A stretch of 64,000 bases of DNA from Selaginella moellendorffii (GCF_000143415.4 NW_003314299.1:914063-978062), one strand, 5' to 3'. Shown: positions 24,102 to 37,815, numbered from the stretch's first letter. Numbers and translations are program-made. Notes: generated by a model from the letters alone, not told the origin.

Positions 24102-25954
24102 TGTAAGCGACTAATTTTTCCATTCTACTTTAGTCACTTAACCACACCTCCGACCACTTGGAGGAGTCTCATTCACAACCTCCATAAGCCCAACTCAGGA
24201 CTTGGGGCTTGCTAGCCCCGAGAATGGCATCCATGCCACTCAACCTTAGCACTTGGTCCAAGTGCTCCATGTGTCCGATCCCATGATCGACACCCCAAGG
24301 TACCACCGACATATCGGCCCGTTACGCTAAGGCCATGCCCATTTACCTCGGTCACACTGGTGGTCCAACACCACCTACATTCCAATCCCGTCTCTCAAAG
24401 ACTGGGTCATCCATCCATGAGTGATCATCCCAGATCCACTCTTTAACATCCTTAGGATGCTTACAGGCATGGGGAATAGCCTTCCCCAATATCTCTGTTC
24501 CGGTCCCCACCAAGTCCCTTTCTGTCCTTGGCTGTGTTCGCCAACACTGCCACTGGATCGAGGCCCACCAGCCCGACCACTAAGTCCCACTATCCTCTAG
24601 GACTTCCTCACTGTGTGACTGTGTCCTTGGTCACTACCCCAGAGGACTGCTCCTCTTCCTTTCCACAGTCTGGGCCTTTGGGACAACATTTCGGAACACC
24701 GTGGCCTTACGCGAGCCACCTGGGTACTCTCCTCGCCTTCTGCCCTTGGGTGCTCTAGCCATGGGCTTAGAGTGGGTTCCGTTGAGCCACACCAGGTATC
24801 CAAGTAGGTAGTGCCACCCACACTTGGACTGGGAGCATCGGCCAGTCGATCTCCCGGGGGAACTAGAGCCGGCTCTTGAACACTTCACCAAGCTACCCCG
24901 CTTGTCGGTCCGTGTTCACTCTAGTCTTGGACTTCCCAGTGGGCAGCTCATCACCCAACACTGGGTCCGGCCTTCCTGGGCCAAACTGGCCTTTCCTGGC
25001 CAAACTGGCTCCACTGCAGTCCTCCCCCTACTATACTTTTGGAGCTCACCAAACCCCCCAGGGTCTGGGAGACGAACGCTTTGGGCTTTCACCCTCTCAG
25101 ACTCGAACTCGGACTCGGACTCGGACTCGGACTCGGACTCGGACTCGGACTCGGACTCGGACTCGGGCTCGGGCTCGGTCTCGGCCTCGGCCTCGGTCTC
25201 GGTCTCGGTCCCGATCTTCGTCTCGGTCTCGGTCTCGGTCTCGGTCCCGGTCTCGGTCTCGACTTCGGACTCCATCTCGGGTCCATCTCGGACTCCATCT
25301 CGGACTCCATCTCGGACTCCATCTCGGGTCCATCTCGGGTCCATCTCGGACTCCATCTCGGACTCCATTTCGGGTCCATCTCGGATCCACCTCGGACTCC
25401 ATCTCGGACTCCATCTCGGACTCCATCTCGGGTCCATCTCGGACTCCATCTCGGGTCCATCTCGGACTCCATCTCGGGTCCATCTCGGGTCCATCTCGGA
25501 CTCCATCTCGGACTCCATTTCGGGTCCATCTTGGGTCCACCTCGGACTCCATCTCGGACTCCATCTTGGACTCCATCTCGGGTCCATCTCGGACTCCATC
25601 TTGGGTCCATCTCGGACTCCATTTCGGGTCCATCTCGAACTCTATCTCGGACTCCACCTCGGACTCTAACTCAGGTCCTTCTCGGACTCCACTTCGGACT
25701 CCAACTCGAGTCCATCTCAGACACTTCCACGTGTCATGTGTTGGTCCTTTTGGGGTCCCTTTTTGGAGCCTCGCTTTTTGCTCGCTTCGTGCTCGTTCCT
25801 CGAGCACTTCGTTGGGAGTTCCACTCCCGCTCTTGACTTTTCAAGTCGGAGCTTTTGGTCCAAACGTGTTACGCTCGTTTGGCTCTCGCTTCGGCCACTA
25901 CCATGTGGCGCCCTTCCGGCTCCACTTTGGGGCCTAGGGATTTTGTGTCTCACA
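24102..25954 (-). mobile_element. Solo LTR inside LARD-B, with 5-bp target duplication
   Basis: LARD-A lacks this 1853-bp segment. It starts TGTAAGCGAC and ends TCTCACA. It is flanked by GCAGC on both sides (24097-24101 and 25955-25959), a perfect 5-bp duplication. Read on the minus strand it has the same order of parts as the tail of the chromodomain element at 9716-11160, so the parent was probably a related chromodomain element. The long open frames across it are translated repeat, not genes. Confidence 0.85.
25090..25735. repeat. CTCGGACTC / CTCGGACTCCAT tandem array
   Basis: It begins as a 6-bp array (CTCGGA, about 25108-25160), passes through CTCGGT and CTCGGC variants, and becomes a 12-bp array of CTCGGACTCCAT mixed with CTCGGGTCCAT to 25735. 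It lies inside the solo LTR, next to the conserved GGGTGAAAGCCC core (minus strand). Confidence 0.9.
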
Positions 25955-25959
25955 GCAGC

Positions 25960-28900
25960 CACCCTTGCTGCTCTAGGAGTCATCCAGCTTATAAAAGTGT
26001 GATACGCCCCTACCCGCAAGGATATAGAGAGAGAAGCCAGAGGCCCCAACCCTCATGAGCAAAGAAACTAAACCCGTCGGTAAGGTTTAGATAAACAGCT
26101 AGTTAGAGTTGTTTACACGGTCACACTCTGTTAATGAAATAAGGAACATCGACAGAGAGGCGGGTGATGTGACCAGTCGACAATAGCTACCCCATGACTA
26201 AAGATTTCACCATGCACACGAAGTGCCGAAGCTAGTCTGCCTATACTAACCCAAATTCAAAGATCAATAGACGGACAATATCAAAGTCAAAAACAATGAT
26301 ATCTTAGAGACTTAATTATCAATTAATATATCTTAGATTAGAACACCAAAGTATTCTAAGTAAGTTATCATCCGATAAACTAGTATTATATTATAGGAAC
26401 CACCAAGATCACTATAGTTGGAAAATATAGGATTCACTATCCAACAAAATGCAATAGCAAGTATATCATCAAGTAAACTCAATGATAAAGCTTAACTATC
26501 AAAGATTGCAACAGAATGCTAAACAACTTACAAAAGATAACTCAAAGAACACAAAATATCATTGACAAGCAAGCAAAATGCTCACAAATGTATCACTCAA
26601 AGGAAATAACATCATAATCTATCAGAACTAACTCAAGCAATAATCAACAGAATAGAATGAATGTAGTAAAATCAATAAACACTCATTCATGCCAACTATC
26701 ACAAAAGCCAATCTGAATAGATCTCGATCAATAATACTAAGGAACCAGAGTTGCTCAAACAAGCATCAGCAACATCCTATTGATGTTTCAAACCCAAGAG
26801 ACCAATCTAGAGCAAACCACAAAGAACATGTGGTATTGTGGAAAGCCAAAAGCCATCAAAGAGAACAACTAACTACCATGAAAGATCATCAATCATCCCA
26901 TTAAAAGAGATATGTAGAATCATTGTCAAAGAAGGAATCCACCATTTCGAAGAACAGTGAATCATTCTATATCAACAACAATCAAGAAAAACCTTTTTGA
27001 CAAGGATAATCAACTATCTTAGATGATAGTCAATCATCACCAATAATTGCTAGATGCAAGAGCCAACTTCAACATCGGAGCAATTGAGCTAAAATGCCTT
27101 CCTCAACAACTTCTAACAAATGGAATAATGAGTATGAAAAATCAAGGAACCAAAAGCTCGAAGAAGCCTATAGCTAAATCTTGCTTAATAATGATCACAA
27201 ACCTTGCATAAACTAACTTTAATGCTAAAGAAGAAATCATAGTACAACCCACAATATCCTCCTCAACACATCTATAGCCAAACTTCATAATGCCAAAGTT
27301 AATGAAGAGCACATTTGCATCAATCCAAAGCTAAGCACAATGAAGTTATACCTAACAAGTGATCACTAAACGATCCTCCATGAATCCATCTATAGCAAGA
27401 CGTAATTTACTTTATAATAAACACAAGAAGAATCATTAATGATTAATATATTCTAACTCAAATCCAACAAAGATTCAAACATTCCAATATCAATCACTAA
27501 CTCTTCGGCTTATAGAGTTAGCATAGTCTACAACTAAATCACTTTTCAAGGAAAAGCCAAAGCTCAACCTTTACTAAATAATCTCAACTAAAACACAACT
27601 AACTTAAACTTATCACTTGGTTCATTTGAACATCATATAGTTGCTAACTAGCACATGCACGAATGTTAATAACATAAAGCTACAGCCCAAGCATCAACAG
27701 TATTTGCATCGAGATTAATGAAACTCAATATCAATTCTACAAAGAGACATCTCATTTCACTTGAATCTCAATATCAATAATGTCAACAACAAGGCATCAC
27801 TTCAATGCCATCAACACCAGAACAAAGCTAGAAGAAAGCACGAGTGAATCACTACTCAAAGCTCTTTAGCAATCAAGCTAACTAAAGTCAAAGATACCTT
27901 AGTCAGTATCTGAGACCAATCCTCTAACAATACTCAGTTACAGATAACACTTCATCAAGGAGTGAATCACCATATCTAAGACTCAATAAAATCCAACACT
28001 ACAAACTAAATGCAACCAAATGATATCGACAGAAGTAGAGTCGACATGCTAACTCTAACAATACTCAATTACGATCCTCCGCAACACCATTCAGTAAAAT
28101 AAACCTATCATTGCTAAATCATCATCAAGCGAAGCAAGTGTTACAGTCTTTAACAAAATCTACAAGCAATCACTAGTTGCAAACAATACCACAAACACTA
28201 AATTCACATCATCGAGTTATATACTTGTCAAACATGAACATAATACCTTAGGTATAAGATAAAGGTTCATGGACAAACATAAACTAAATGACCATTCGAA
28301 TCCAACTCAACCGCAATAAGTTCACCAATATGTTCAGCCAATAGCTCTGAGCATGCATTGAAGAGGCTAGCTATACATGATTAACACTCAATAGAAACTA
28401 AAGTGAAGACCATGAGATGAACTCATATCGGTACACAACCTCTTTATCGACAAAGCTATAGTACGGTTACTAACATCTCAACCTTAAACAACTAAGTTGG
28501 ACATCACCATCCTCAGCCAAGGTGCAAAGCCATCAAGACCAAGTCAAGATCAGTGAGAATTCACTACTCTTATAGAGTCTAACAAAATGCAAAGTGCAAC
28601 TTGCCACCAAGCACAACGCTAGAAGAAAGACACAAAGATCACCTTTCTAGAAAAATGCAACAACCACTTTTCTACACCATCTCTAAACTCTATCCAACTT
28701 AATTGCCTTAGCCCCAAAAGTTAGCATCCCTTTTGGGTTCCATCATATAAATTACCTATTAAGATCTAAGCCAACCAAAGTCAACTTCAATCCTTTCACT
28801 AGTTTGTACTAGCTTACGAAAATGGAATGGTTTTCGAGCAAAATGATTAACAGATTAACCATTGGAAAAGCCTAAGAAAATTTGTGGAAAATTTTCTATC

Positions 28901-30670
28901 CTAGAGAAAGAATGACTTTCAGTCCAAGAATGCAAACTTTCAAGACTCAACCAACTTCTTCTACCTACTACTTCACATAAGTTCACTTTAACACCAATTC
29001 TCATGATCCATAGTATGCTTAAGCCTCGAACATCTTTTTGCCTAAACACTGACATCCGCAAAATGCAAAGTGAACATCTAAAGCTCGATCACGAAGACCA
29101 CATCTTCGGATATCCACATTGCACTAACACTCTTCTTCAACCACCTTTAAAATCCAATGTGAAGCCAAAACACTAACAAAAAAAATGACATAGAAAATCA
29201 AGGTTTAAGGAGAATCCCTTATCACTTAACACAACAATGTCATCTCCACCAACACAAGTGCTAGTGATGTCAATGTCTTAACTACACATTTTCTCCATCC
29301 AACAATTTACTCAAAGTGCTAACAGATCATCCGACAAGTTATTGCAAATGAATAGTACAACCCTTTTCCAACATCTTAATGGGCAAACTCCCTAGGAAAC
29401 AAAGTATAAGTTTAGCATAATGGACCACCATGAAGAATCCAGTCAAAGCTATTACAATGCTACTTTGTGCAAGTAAATTAGCTTCTCCATCAACCACTTT
29501 GGGGTTGATAATCTTTTAAACAAGCAATTTCATAAACACATTGCTCATTATCACATGGATATGATATAAGTATCACAATGTCTTAATCATCAATCAAGCA
29601 ACACCATAAGCAATGCCAATGTCATTACTTCAAAGGTTTATGTGAATATCAAATGTCAACTCAATTCGACAAAATGCAACATAAATGCCACATTCCACCA
29701 ATAGAGACTTACAACACCCAACACCACTAACTTTTGTTCACAACACTAACAAGCTCATGCCACTCTCTTTCCGACCAAACTCAAAACTAATCCAACACCA
29801 AATTACCCAAAGAACAATAGCAAAGTTCCTCGGAAAATAATTGAGCATTGCGACCCCAATCTTTAATAGCAAGCCTAGACAAAATAGTTTAGCACTTCAC
29901 CACTATCCATCCCACAACTCACCATTTGTAAGACCATTATAACCAATATGCATCAAGCTAGAGTCTCTCGATTGCATAATGTGAACATGAGCAATGAGTC
30001 ACACATCGTTGCAAATCATATCTCCAATGAGAGAAAATGATTTATGTGTTTGATCTTTCGTCCCTGACAACTCTCTTTTCGGTTTCATCTTTGACTAAAC
30101 CTCCAGCTTGCATTAGCACTACTTTCAGTCCAATCCAAGAAAAATTTATAAGAGAGCACGGCAACAATTACTTGAACCAATAGACTAATCCTTATAATCT
30201 TGATTGATCCACTTGTAATCATGCCTAGGAAGGATCCACTAGTGCCGTGCTAAATAGCTACGGATTAGCTTATTTGCCACTCACAACAAACCTAGGGAAG
30301 GTTTACTTTCACTTACAATACATAGAACAACTCATGAAACCACTGGAACAACTCATGGAACCATCGATAGGCTAACATTAATCCTGCCAACTCAAAGTGT
30401 AACCTTGAGTTGCTAATGTGCCTCACTCACGAGCCCAAGTGCAAACTTGTGTAAACAAAACATCTCAAATCCATCTTATGAGCCCAAGAGCAAGCTCACA
30501 TCATAAGGTACAACAAGGTAACCAAATCCATACCTAAGGAACAATTGCAAAACTTTTGCACCCAAACGTGAACCCACTTGGATTATCGTTTTCATCTCTA
30601 TGTATACAATGAGACTAATTGCCCAATCTCATTGTATAGTACTCACTAAGACTTATTATCTGATATTAAA
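25960..30670 (-). other. LARD-B interior, strongly strand-skewed, no genes
   Basis: About 4.7 kb with no open frame above about 100 codons and no protein similarity. The plus strand is rich in A and C, so the element's sense strand is rich in T and G; LARD-A (49440-53400) shows the same skew in its own sense orientation. The primer-site equivalent is at 30652-30670. Confidence 0.75.
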
Positions 30671-31362
30671 TGTAGCGCACGTGGTTTTGACCCTTTATCC
30701 TATGGTGATTTACCATAGGATAACACCACGAAGCGGAACCTAAACCCTCTTTATGCCACATGACACATGCCATGTGTCATATGCCACATGTCCAAAGGAC
30801 AATGGAGCGGTTCAAGGCCTTGGGTCACTAAACAAAGGAACAGTGCCAAACTCCTAAGCATGGAGCCAAGGAGTGATGGAACCAGACCACAGAACAACTT
30901 TTAAGCATACAGCCCAAGGAGCAAAGGGACAGGGGCCTAGAGCGACTTGGAACAGTCCTAGAGTAACCAGCATCCCAATGCCAAGACCAGCATGCAAAAC
31001 GGAGCCAAATGGAGTTTGGCACTATTTCAGCATACCGGTGGCCTAACGCGAGGACATGGGTACTCCACCAGCTAGCATGGAATGGAACTTGGGCTTAGAC
31101 CCAAGCCGCACGCAAAACAAGGACAAGCACGCAAGCGGGAGCTAGACTATACCTCAAGTTAGTCGGCCATGCCCAACCTACCCACTATCCCTACTATACA
31201 TTTGGAACCCCCCACGACCTACGCCCCCCCCCCCCCCCCCCCTCTTAGGAACACATGCTCTGGGCTTTCACCCTAAGCCTCCTTTAGTATCAGGAGTTAG
31301 TCTCTGGCACAAGCTCAAAACTTATTAAATATGCAATGGTGTTAGATTGCGAATTTGGACAT
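30671..31362 (-). repeat. LARD-B 5' LTR, part 1 (left of the DNA transposon)
   Basis: It starts TGTAGCGCACG and aligns with 22744-23420. It contains the conserved core with a poly-C run (about 31180-31290). It ends at TTGGACAT, where the transposon is inserted, and resumes at 44070. Confidence 0.9.
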
Positions 31363-31386
31363 AAGCTCTATTTCGTTAAAGTGGGA
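31363..31386 (+). repeat. Left terminal inverted repeat, 24 bp
   Basis: It begins AAGCTCTATTTCG and ends AAAGTGGGA; it is exactly reverse-complemented at 44046-44069. It is preceded by target duplication ACAT (31359-31362). Similarity between the two ends fades inside this. Confidence 0.9.
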
Positions 31387-31837
31387 TTTATTCAGTAAAA
31401 TGGGACTAGGTACAAATTTTCAAGTATTTGAAAATGACGTGAAATTATATGTTTTTTGTCCAGGGGCTAGACATATCTGGGGCATGGTGACTAGCGCGGT
31501 GATTTTGTGTCCAGACTGAGTCCATCTGGTTGTATAATAAATCTCATTGTCAAGGTGAACATGCTGAATCTGAAGCTAAAGAAGAGCGATGGCATGCGCG
31601 CACACACTATTTGTTTATTCATTGAGCGTGTGGTGAGCTTTCCAAGATGAACATCATTCCTATTAGCCAGACATATAACTTAATGGTGAGAACATTTAGA
31701 TATTATTCAATGTTATCTTTTTCTAACGAATCTAATTGTGAAGGTGTAGCAAGAGGCATTGCTAGTCTGGAGAAGTCATTTAACTCATTTGACCCTTAGT
31801 GTATTTTCATGAAACTAAATAACATTCATATTATTTA

Positions 31838-34800
31838 CTAAGCGCTAGTGGACACCTCCTTTTTGGTACTCTCAGCGGTACTATCATCCTTCTTCGGGTC
31901 AGTTGTTTTGCTTTGGATTGTTGTCTCTGACGTTACTGGGGCGTTCTCGATAGTTGTTAATGTTGCCGTTTGTTCAGAAAAATGATCACCTGGAGTATAG
32001 TATGGGGAGTTTGGAAGACTTATATATTCTACATCTTCACCTATCTCCTTCTCCGTCTCCTTTTCTGCCTCACTTACAGATTTTGTGCTTGCTATGAGAA
32101 CGCTCTTCACCCTAAAATATGGAGTTCATTGTGTTATAAAAGGAAACCAACACATACGCTGCAAGGGAATGATGGTACATAAAGCACGTAAACCCACAAT
32201 ATGGGTTTATGTGCCATTAATATGGGCCACACGCCATATTATTAGATTTATGCACATGTGATTGGTAAATGCATATGTCACATCATCTTTGTTTTACCTC
32301 ACACACTATATCAGGCTTAATGAACCATATCACATGTGCGCACATGCTATATATATGGAGAAGTATTATGCAAGGATAGAAAAATTCAATGCATGATTGT
32401 GGAGAGCAATGGCATGAAGCCACATGCTAAATAACATTTTAGAGAAAGAATTAAAATAAAAACATGCAAACAGTACTGAGTGGACCAAGACTTAGAAGTG
32501 CACAATTGAATGAGGTATTTCTAATAAATATTTCACTCACCTCATATAGGAATGGCTACCACTCTCAAATGGCGTATCACCTCATGCCATCACCTCGCAA
32601 TTTGTTATAACAATCCGATGAATTTATATTCGGCTTGTTCACCTTGAACTTTAAGTAAGATTTGCTAGAACAACTAAGAATTTATACTTGTTATTTGTAT
32701 CATCTCACCTAGGAATGGCGTAAGGCCACATGCCATCACGCCTCCTCTGATTCAGATTCGGATTGTTCACCTTGAAATAAAATACATTAGAAACTTAGTA
32801 AAGGAATATTAATGAATCTCACCTTGAACCCGGGTTATGAATGCTCTTGCTGCATCTCTTGCATGGTCTGGCAAGGTGATGGTGGCACTTTGCTTCCGCA
32901 TCCAACTATGCACAACATTATCCACCGATATGCTCATGCTGGGATCCTTTGGATTCAGCACCCATCTCTTTTCTAGGCAATCCTTCGTATATCCGGAACT
33001 TGGCTTGAACCACTCCATAGTTACATTGAAGGAGTTAGTTTCCGCGTCCTCCTCTACATCAGTGATGCAGCGCCCCACCCATATCATTTGTTTTTTATTA
33101 CTGGGTCTGACAAGCACAACCATTCCTTTGCAGACCTATACTGGATTGAATGCTGAATCCGGCTTCTTGTTCCTCGGCCCACAATAGTGATCCTCAACAT
33201 CGTTATCTGTCATTGCATTTCCAGAGGACATTGTTCCGCTACTATCTGGTGCTCTGGGTTCTGGCCAAAAGGACTCTTCCAATTCTTCATATACAACCGG
33301 CCCATTTTGGATAGCAGATATAATCTTCTCCCAGTATTTGAGCAAAGGCTTGCACCTCTGAAAATAGGATTCTCCACCAAACACCAACCCCCTCTTCCAG
33401 AAGGCAATATGCTGTCTAATCCCGGCCACTATACTTTCCTAGTCTTTGAGTCCATCCGGGTGCATGGGCCGTGGGGAACCCTGAGGAATCATAGGTTCCC
33501 TAGTTATGGGATCTCTCTTGAAGAGTTCAATGCTGTCCACTGGCAGCCACACTGTGTCCCATTCTCTCATCTTGTACCTCATCACTGGAGCACCGTCACG
33601 CATGCTGAAATGAAACTGAAGAGGCTTGGAGTGGCCAATCAGCGTTTCGGATCCGTCCCTGATGTAGCCTCTTACAAACCCCTTAAAGTCTGGAACCTCT
33701 GTCACAAGTGCAGCTTCAACAGTGCCTTTGATGCAATTTTGGAATTCATTGTAGAGTTGTGGGAGGGTGAGGACATTAGATCGCCGGAGGGACTCTGCCA
33801 GGTGACTAAACATGGCATCGACGTCTTCATGAGTGTGCCCAACCATGAGAAAGCCAAGTGTAACCGTTTCAAATATGCCTTTGGCAACAAGCATCGCCAA
33901 GTACGCGAAGATGTACATGTTTTTGTTCTCACTGCTAGCATTGTCTGTTTGGAGCAGAAGATGGGGTGGAAGGCCACATCGGCCGCAAGAACTTCCTTGA
34001 GATTCTGCTTCGTTTGGATGAGGCTGTGCATTCACCGGGCGACTAGCCTCGTCGGAATGGCATGAGGCCTCACGTGATAACCCTACAATCTGACGGCCAA
34101 CATATTCACTGGGATGGCATGGGGCCCCACACGATACTGCAAGCCTTTGCTCCTCCTCCAGCTGAACCCTGTATGGGGTTCGATTGACAAGGGCCTTATG
34201 CAAGGGTTGGCCGTTCAGCTCAGTCTACGCACTTTGCAGAGACCTTAAGTGTTTTGCTAGGGACGCAATCATCATGTTTACACCCCTGCCACCCCATAGA
34301 GGTACAAAGAAGTTCCCATAGTTCTGGGCACCATGCCCATGAGCGATTATGCCAAACAGAGACACAGGCAGCTGCATGGATGAAGAGATTGCCTTGGGGG
34401 TAGGATTGAGTCGAGGTAAGCATGTCTTTTTCTGGTCCATTTTGTCGTGGATGATGCAGAGGTAAGAGTCAGGTCTTTCCATGGAGAGAATCCTGTTATG
34501 ATAATATGCAGTCCTGCAGCTTCTTCGCTCGATGTTGTGGTCGAGCTGCCTTCTAACCAACGTCTCTCGCTCTTGAGCGATGCAAGAATTCTTTGACAAA
34601 GCCATTTTGATAGCAGTGCACTCGTCACACTTTGAAAAGCTGGAGTACTTTCCTATACTCACATCCCTGAACCTGTTGCTCCACAATCTACTAAATCTAG
34701 ATTGGCTCAGCTTCCTGTAGCCATTACTCTGGAGTTCCCGATTCACATCTTCCAATATGGCCCCCTTGGTATACATGGAAGGGAGAACTCGTTGGGTGTC

Positions 34801-35634
34801 TCAAGTTCCATCTTCCAAGAGGCGGGTTTTATGTGGTTGCTGCTCGCTACATGTCTCGACAAACCTCTTGAAGATTGCCTCTCCATATATAACATGACCC
34901 CTGGTTTTGTGAGTACTATCGTTCCCATGGACTGTTTGTTGAACCCTTTGTTCCTCGAACTCAGTTTTGATTCTGTAGAATGTGGTTCGAGGGACTCCAT
35001 AAATGATTCTCCATGCCTTCATGCAGACCAAACCCCTCTGGAAGACCATGCCCCCCACCTGATGTTCTGAAGCATCAACAGATGACCGTAATGCCTCATA
35101 CACAAAATTGCGAGCTGCCTTCCAGGACAATGTCTTGTATTTTGCTCTCTCCTCTTCAATAGCATCCCAATCAGCATGTTGACAGCACCTCCTCTTGCAA
35201 CAAGCAACTGTCGAGACCATTCGAACCTCTATCGCCATTTTCTGCCTTTTCAGTTCGTTGCTCAGATCCCTTTGGCTGCACTTTAGGAAGGTGTACTTTC
35301 TTTTCCCATGAAGAGATGTTCTGTCATCAGTTGTAGTGGTGTTTGATTGTGAATCCTTCACATTCTCAAACACTAAGTGCCTCAATTTCCACCGCACAAT
35401 GCTTCCAATAGTCAGACTGTTTTCTTCTGTGTCAACAACCTCTAAAATCGCAACTCCAATATCATCCCAGCCCAATTCTTGATTAGCAACCGCATCTCTT
35501 GGATCGATAATTGTGGCTAAGCCCTCAGCTACCACCTCCCTCTCGGGGTTGTTTAGAAACACCTTTGCCTGAATCCATGTAGCACGGTTCTTAAGATCCA
35601 CGGAGGGAACATGCGTCGCACTTGCGGAGGCCAT
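31838..35634 (-). pseudogene. Candidate DDD transposase (DUF7869 type) of the 12.7-kb transposon
   Basis: Reading down from the ATG at 35634, one frame runs to about 34200, passes a 55-nt intron (34083-34137) and nearby palindromes, continues to 32809, and probably ends in an exon at 31838-32110. It shows a Cys-rich CCKRRCCQH segment (about 35180), GLVCMKAWRIIYGVPRTTFY (about 34990-35050), SKCDECTAIK (about 34615-34640), then HDKMDQKKTCLPRL (about 34410-34450), LQTDNASSENKN (about 33930-33965) and GFLMVGHTHEDVDAMF (about 33805-33850). These match my recollection of proteins annotated as DUF7869. The Asp in HDKMDQ, QTDN and HEDVD could form an RNase H-fold catalytic triad; that is inference. 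The only lesions seen are in-frame stops at 34801 (TGA), 34225, 33439 and 33136 (TAG), each one C-to-T step from Arg or Gln. The C-terminal exon is acidic and Thr/Ser-rich. Confidence 0.7.
32550..32830 (-). repeat. Two-unit duplication in the 3' part of the transposase gene
   Basis: On the minus strand, TTCAAGGTGAACAATCCGAAT (32765-32785 region) and TTCAAGGTGAACAAGCCGAA (32630-32655 region) each precede a copy of the 22-bp palindrome (32715-32736 and 32569-32590). It looks like a ~140-bp unit of short exon plus intron present twice. Exon borders here are uncertain. Confidence 0.5.
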
Positions 35635-35997
35635 TCTGAAAGTGCAGAAAAGAAGTTAAGACCATACAAAAAATGATTGGAGAATGGCCTAAATCATAAC
35701 ATACCAAACAACCTCAATAGCATGAGGCCACATGCCATTATTCAAACATGCTATTGACACCCACGTGAAATTTCGCATTCACAAAATTGGCATGAGGCCT
35801 CATGCCATCTTGATATACACACAGCTGCAGGCAAGTAAAAACATACATGACAATACGCTAGCCATGAAATTGCAAGGGCCCAAGATGGCATGTGGCCTCA
35901 TGCCATTTCTAAATGTGGTCCTAAGCCATTCCATGGTGAACATACTAGGAAGCACAAGTGCCGAATATCAAGAGGAAGCGGTAGCCACACCAAAGAC

Positions 35998-36180
35998 AGT
36001 GCCGCTCGCAACACCGCAACTACTCGTAGCGCCGCTCGCAACACCGCAACTGCTCGTAGCGCCGCTCGCACAAACTGCCACTCGCATAAACTGCCGCTCG
36101 CAATGGTGCTCGCAATGCCGCAACCGCTCGTAGTGCCGCAACCGCTCGTAGACGCATAAACCACAGCTCACAACGCCGCT
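35998..36180 (+). repeat. 30-bp tandem repeat of GCCGCTCGCAACACCGCAAC type
   Basis: Two near-perfect 30-bp units at about 36001-36060 and shortened units with CGCTCGCA or CGCTCGTAG to 36180. It lies about 370 bp upstream of the transposase start. Confidence 0.75.
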
Positions 36181-36947
36181 TACACAAGCAGCGCTCACTG
36201 TGCTCAACGGAACCAAGAACACGGCGCACAAAAATGATAGACCTAGGAATGAGTTCGAGAATTCAAAAATAACACACGCTTGAACGTCACATCAAATCCT
36301 CTGACAAACCAGATCTTATGATTCCTCTGACAAATTTCAAACTGAGTAGCTTCTAGACTTTGCTGTCGGAGGTTGAACTTTGTCACATCATGTCCTTGCC
36401 TCGATCCAGCTGTGCCATGTCAGTGATTCGAACTTTGCCATGCCATGTTAGCGATCCGCGCCAAGATTATTCGCCGTGTAAAGGAATAATTATGCTGTGT
36501 GTGTACGTCCATTTATGGCAATATAAGGCCACACGCCATTCAAAGAATAATGCTAGTCGAGCATTTTTTGGTGCATTTTTGGGTTCAAAATTGCATGAGC
36601 CCACATGCTATAAAGTTTACCTGTACCAAAAATAGAAACAGCTTTATTTACTTGGGAATTTAAGTGGTTGAGGCATTTTTAAACTTACAAACACATGCCC
36701 TACTTACATTCCTTTGGTTGCTTAAAATTCAAAAATATTATAAACCTTTCTTTTTGCATTTTCAATGTTTTCAATTATGGTTTTTGATTTTCGCAGGACC
36801 AGCCTAGTAATCTATTTGCATCCCGTCATGTTTATAGCTAACTTTCGTTTGTCCCCTTCGCTAGCCTGAGATACATCTGCTCGGCATCTGCCTCTTATAG
36901 CATTTGCCCAGAAAGGGCATCTTTCTTCACGCAGCATTTGCCACATG

Positions 36948-36973
36948 TTTAGGGTTTAGGGTTTAGGGTTTAG
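36948..36973 (+). repeat. Interstitial plant telomere repeat
   Basis: Three and a half tandem TTTAGGG units, the plant-type telomere repeat, inside the divergent spacer of the transposon. Confidence 0.9.
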
Positions 36974-37629
36974 CAATTCAGTAGCTTGATAAACATACAA
37001 ATACAGAACTTGATGCAAAATCCTTTGATATGTCACAATGCCCCTAGGACCATAAACACATTTCAATAGAGAGGGTCCTTTCATTTCATAACTCCTTACG
37101 TAGATCTTGGTGAAACCAGAGTTAGTGAAGTTGGTTTCTTGTGATCCCGCATCTAATTGTGATGTCCCTTTGCAGTGTTGATGGAAAGGTCAATGCACAC
37201 CAAATTGTAGAATCTTGGAGCAAAATAACGGTCGGATCTATGGCAAATGCCCCTGAAACATTGTAAGGCTCGTATGGTCTCATGTGGTGTCCGATCGAGA
37301 TGCTTCTTTGCAAGGTCATCAAGAAGGACATTGTATACCATTCTTTATTTAGCTGAACATCTGGCATTTTTGGAAATACAAGATGCTTTGGAATATCCAA
37401 TCATGCATGGTATAAATATAGCGAGGGTATTAAATAATATCCCAATCATGATCTTTCTTTTGGATTTCGCGTGCATGCAGTCCGAGGAATGATGACGTTG
37501 CGGATTTCTTTTGGATTTCACGTGCATGCATGCGCGCGGCGATCCAGAAATTAATGGTGGCACCCAAGTCCGAGGAATGATGACGTTGTAGGATTACCAA
37601 CCATCGTGACATTTCGCGCGTGTGAGGTT

Positions 37630-37815
37630 AGGTTTTGCATCGTACTCGCGCTCACACACTCGCGCTCGCATCGCGCTCCCACTCGCAATCACGCTCACAT
37701 TCGCGCTCATCTACCTTCTCTACAGGTTTCTCGTGTGCATCGGCGTCCACTCGCGCTTGCATCACACTCACGCTCGCATCGCGCTCGTGTGCATCGGCGT
37801 CCACTTCAAGACACA
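37630..37815 (+). repeat. CGCGCTCGCATCG-type short repeats upstream of the accessory gene
   Basis: Irregular repeats of CTCGCGCTC, CATCGCGCTC and TGTGCATCGGCGTCCACT; the last occurs twice (about 37734-37751 and 37787-37804). They end about 200 bp before the proposed start codon at 38013 and contain many CpG sites. Confidence 0.7.

Noticed and set aside
24824-25937. Long Ser-Asp, Arg-Thr and Leu-Gly repeat frames, up to 353 codons
   Set aside because: All come from the CTCGGA array inside a solo LTR with proven ends; several frames are open at once, as expected of a 6/12-bp repeat.
26689-26904. 71-codon frame in the LARD-B interior
   Set aside because: Low-complexity Asn/Ser/Gln/His composition from A- and C-rich DNA; no counterpart frame in LARD-A.
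33187-34065. 292-codon plus-strand frame
   Set aside because: It is the complement of the transposase gene, whose minus-strand frame carries recognisable motifs.
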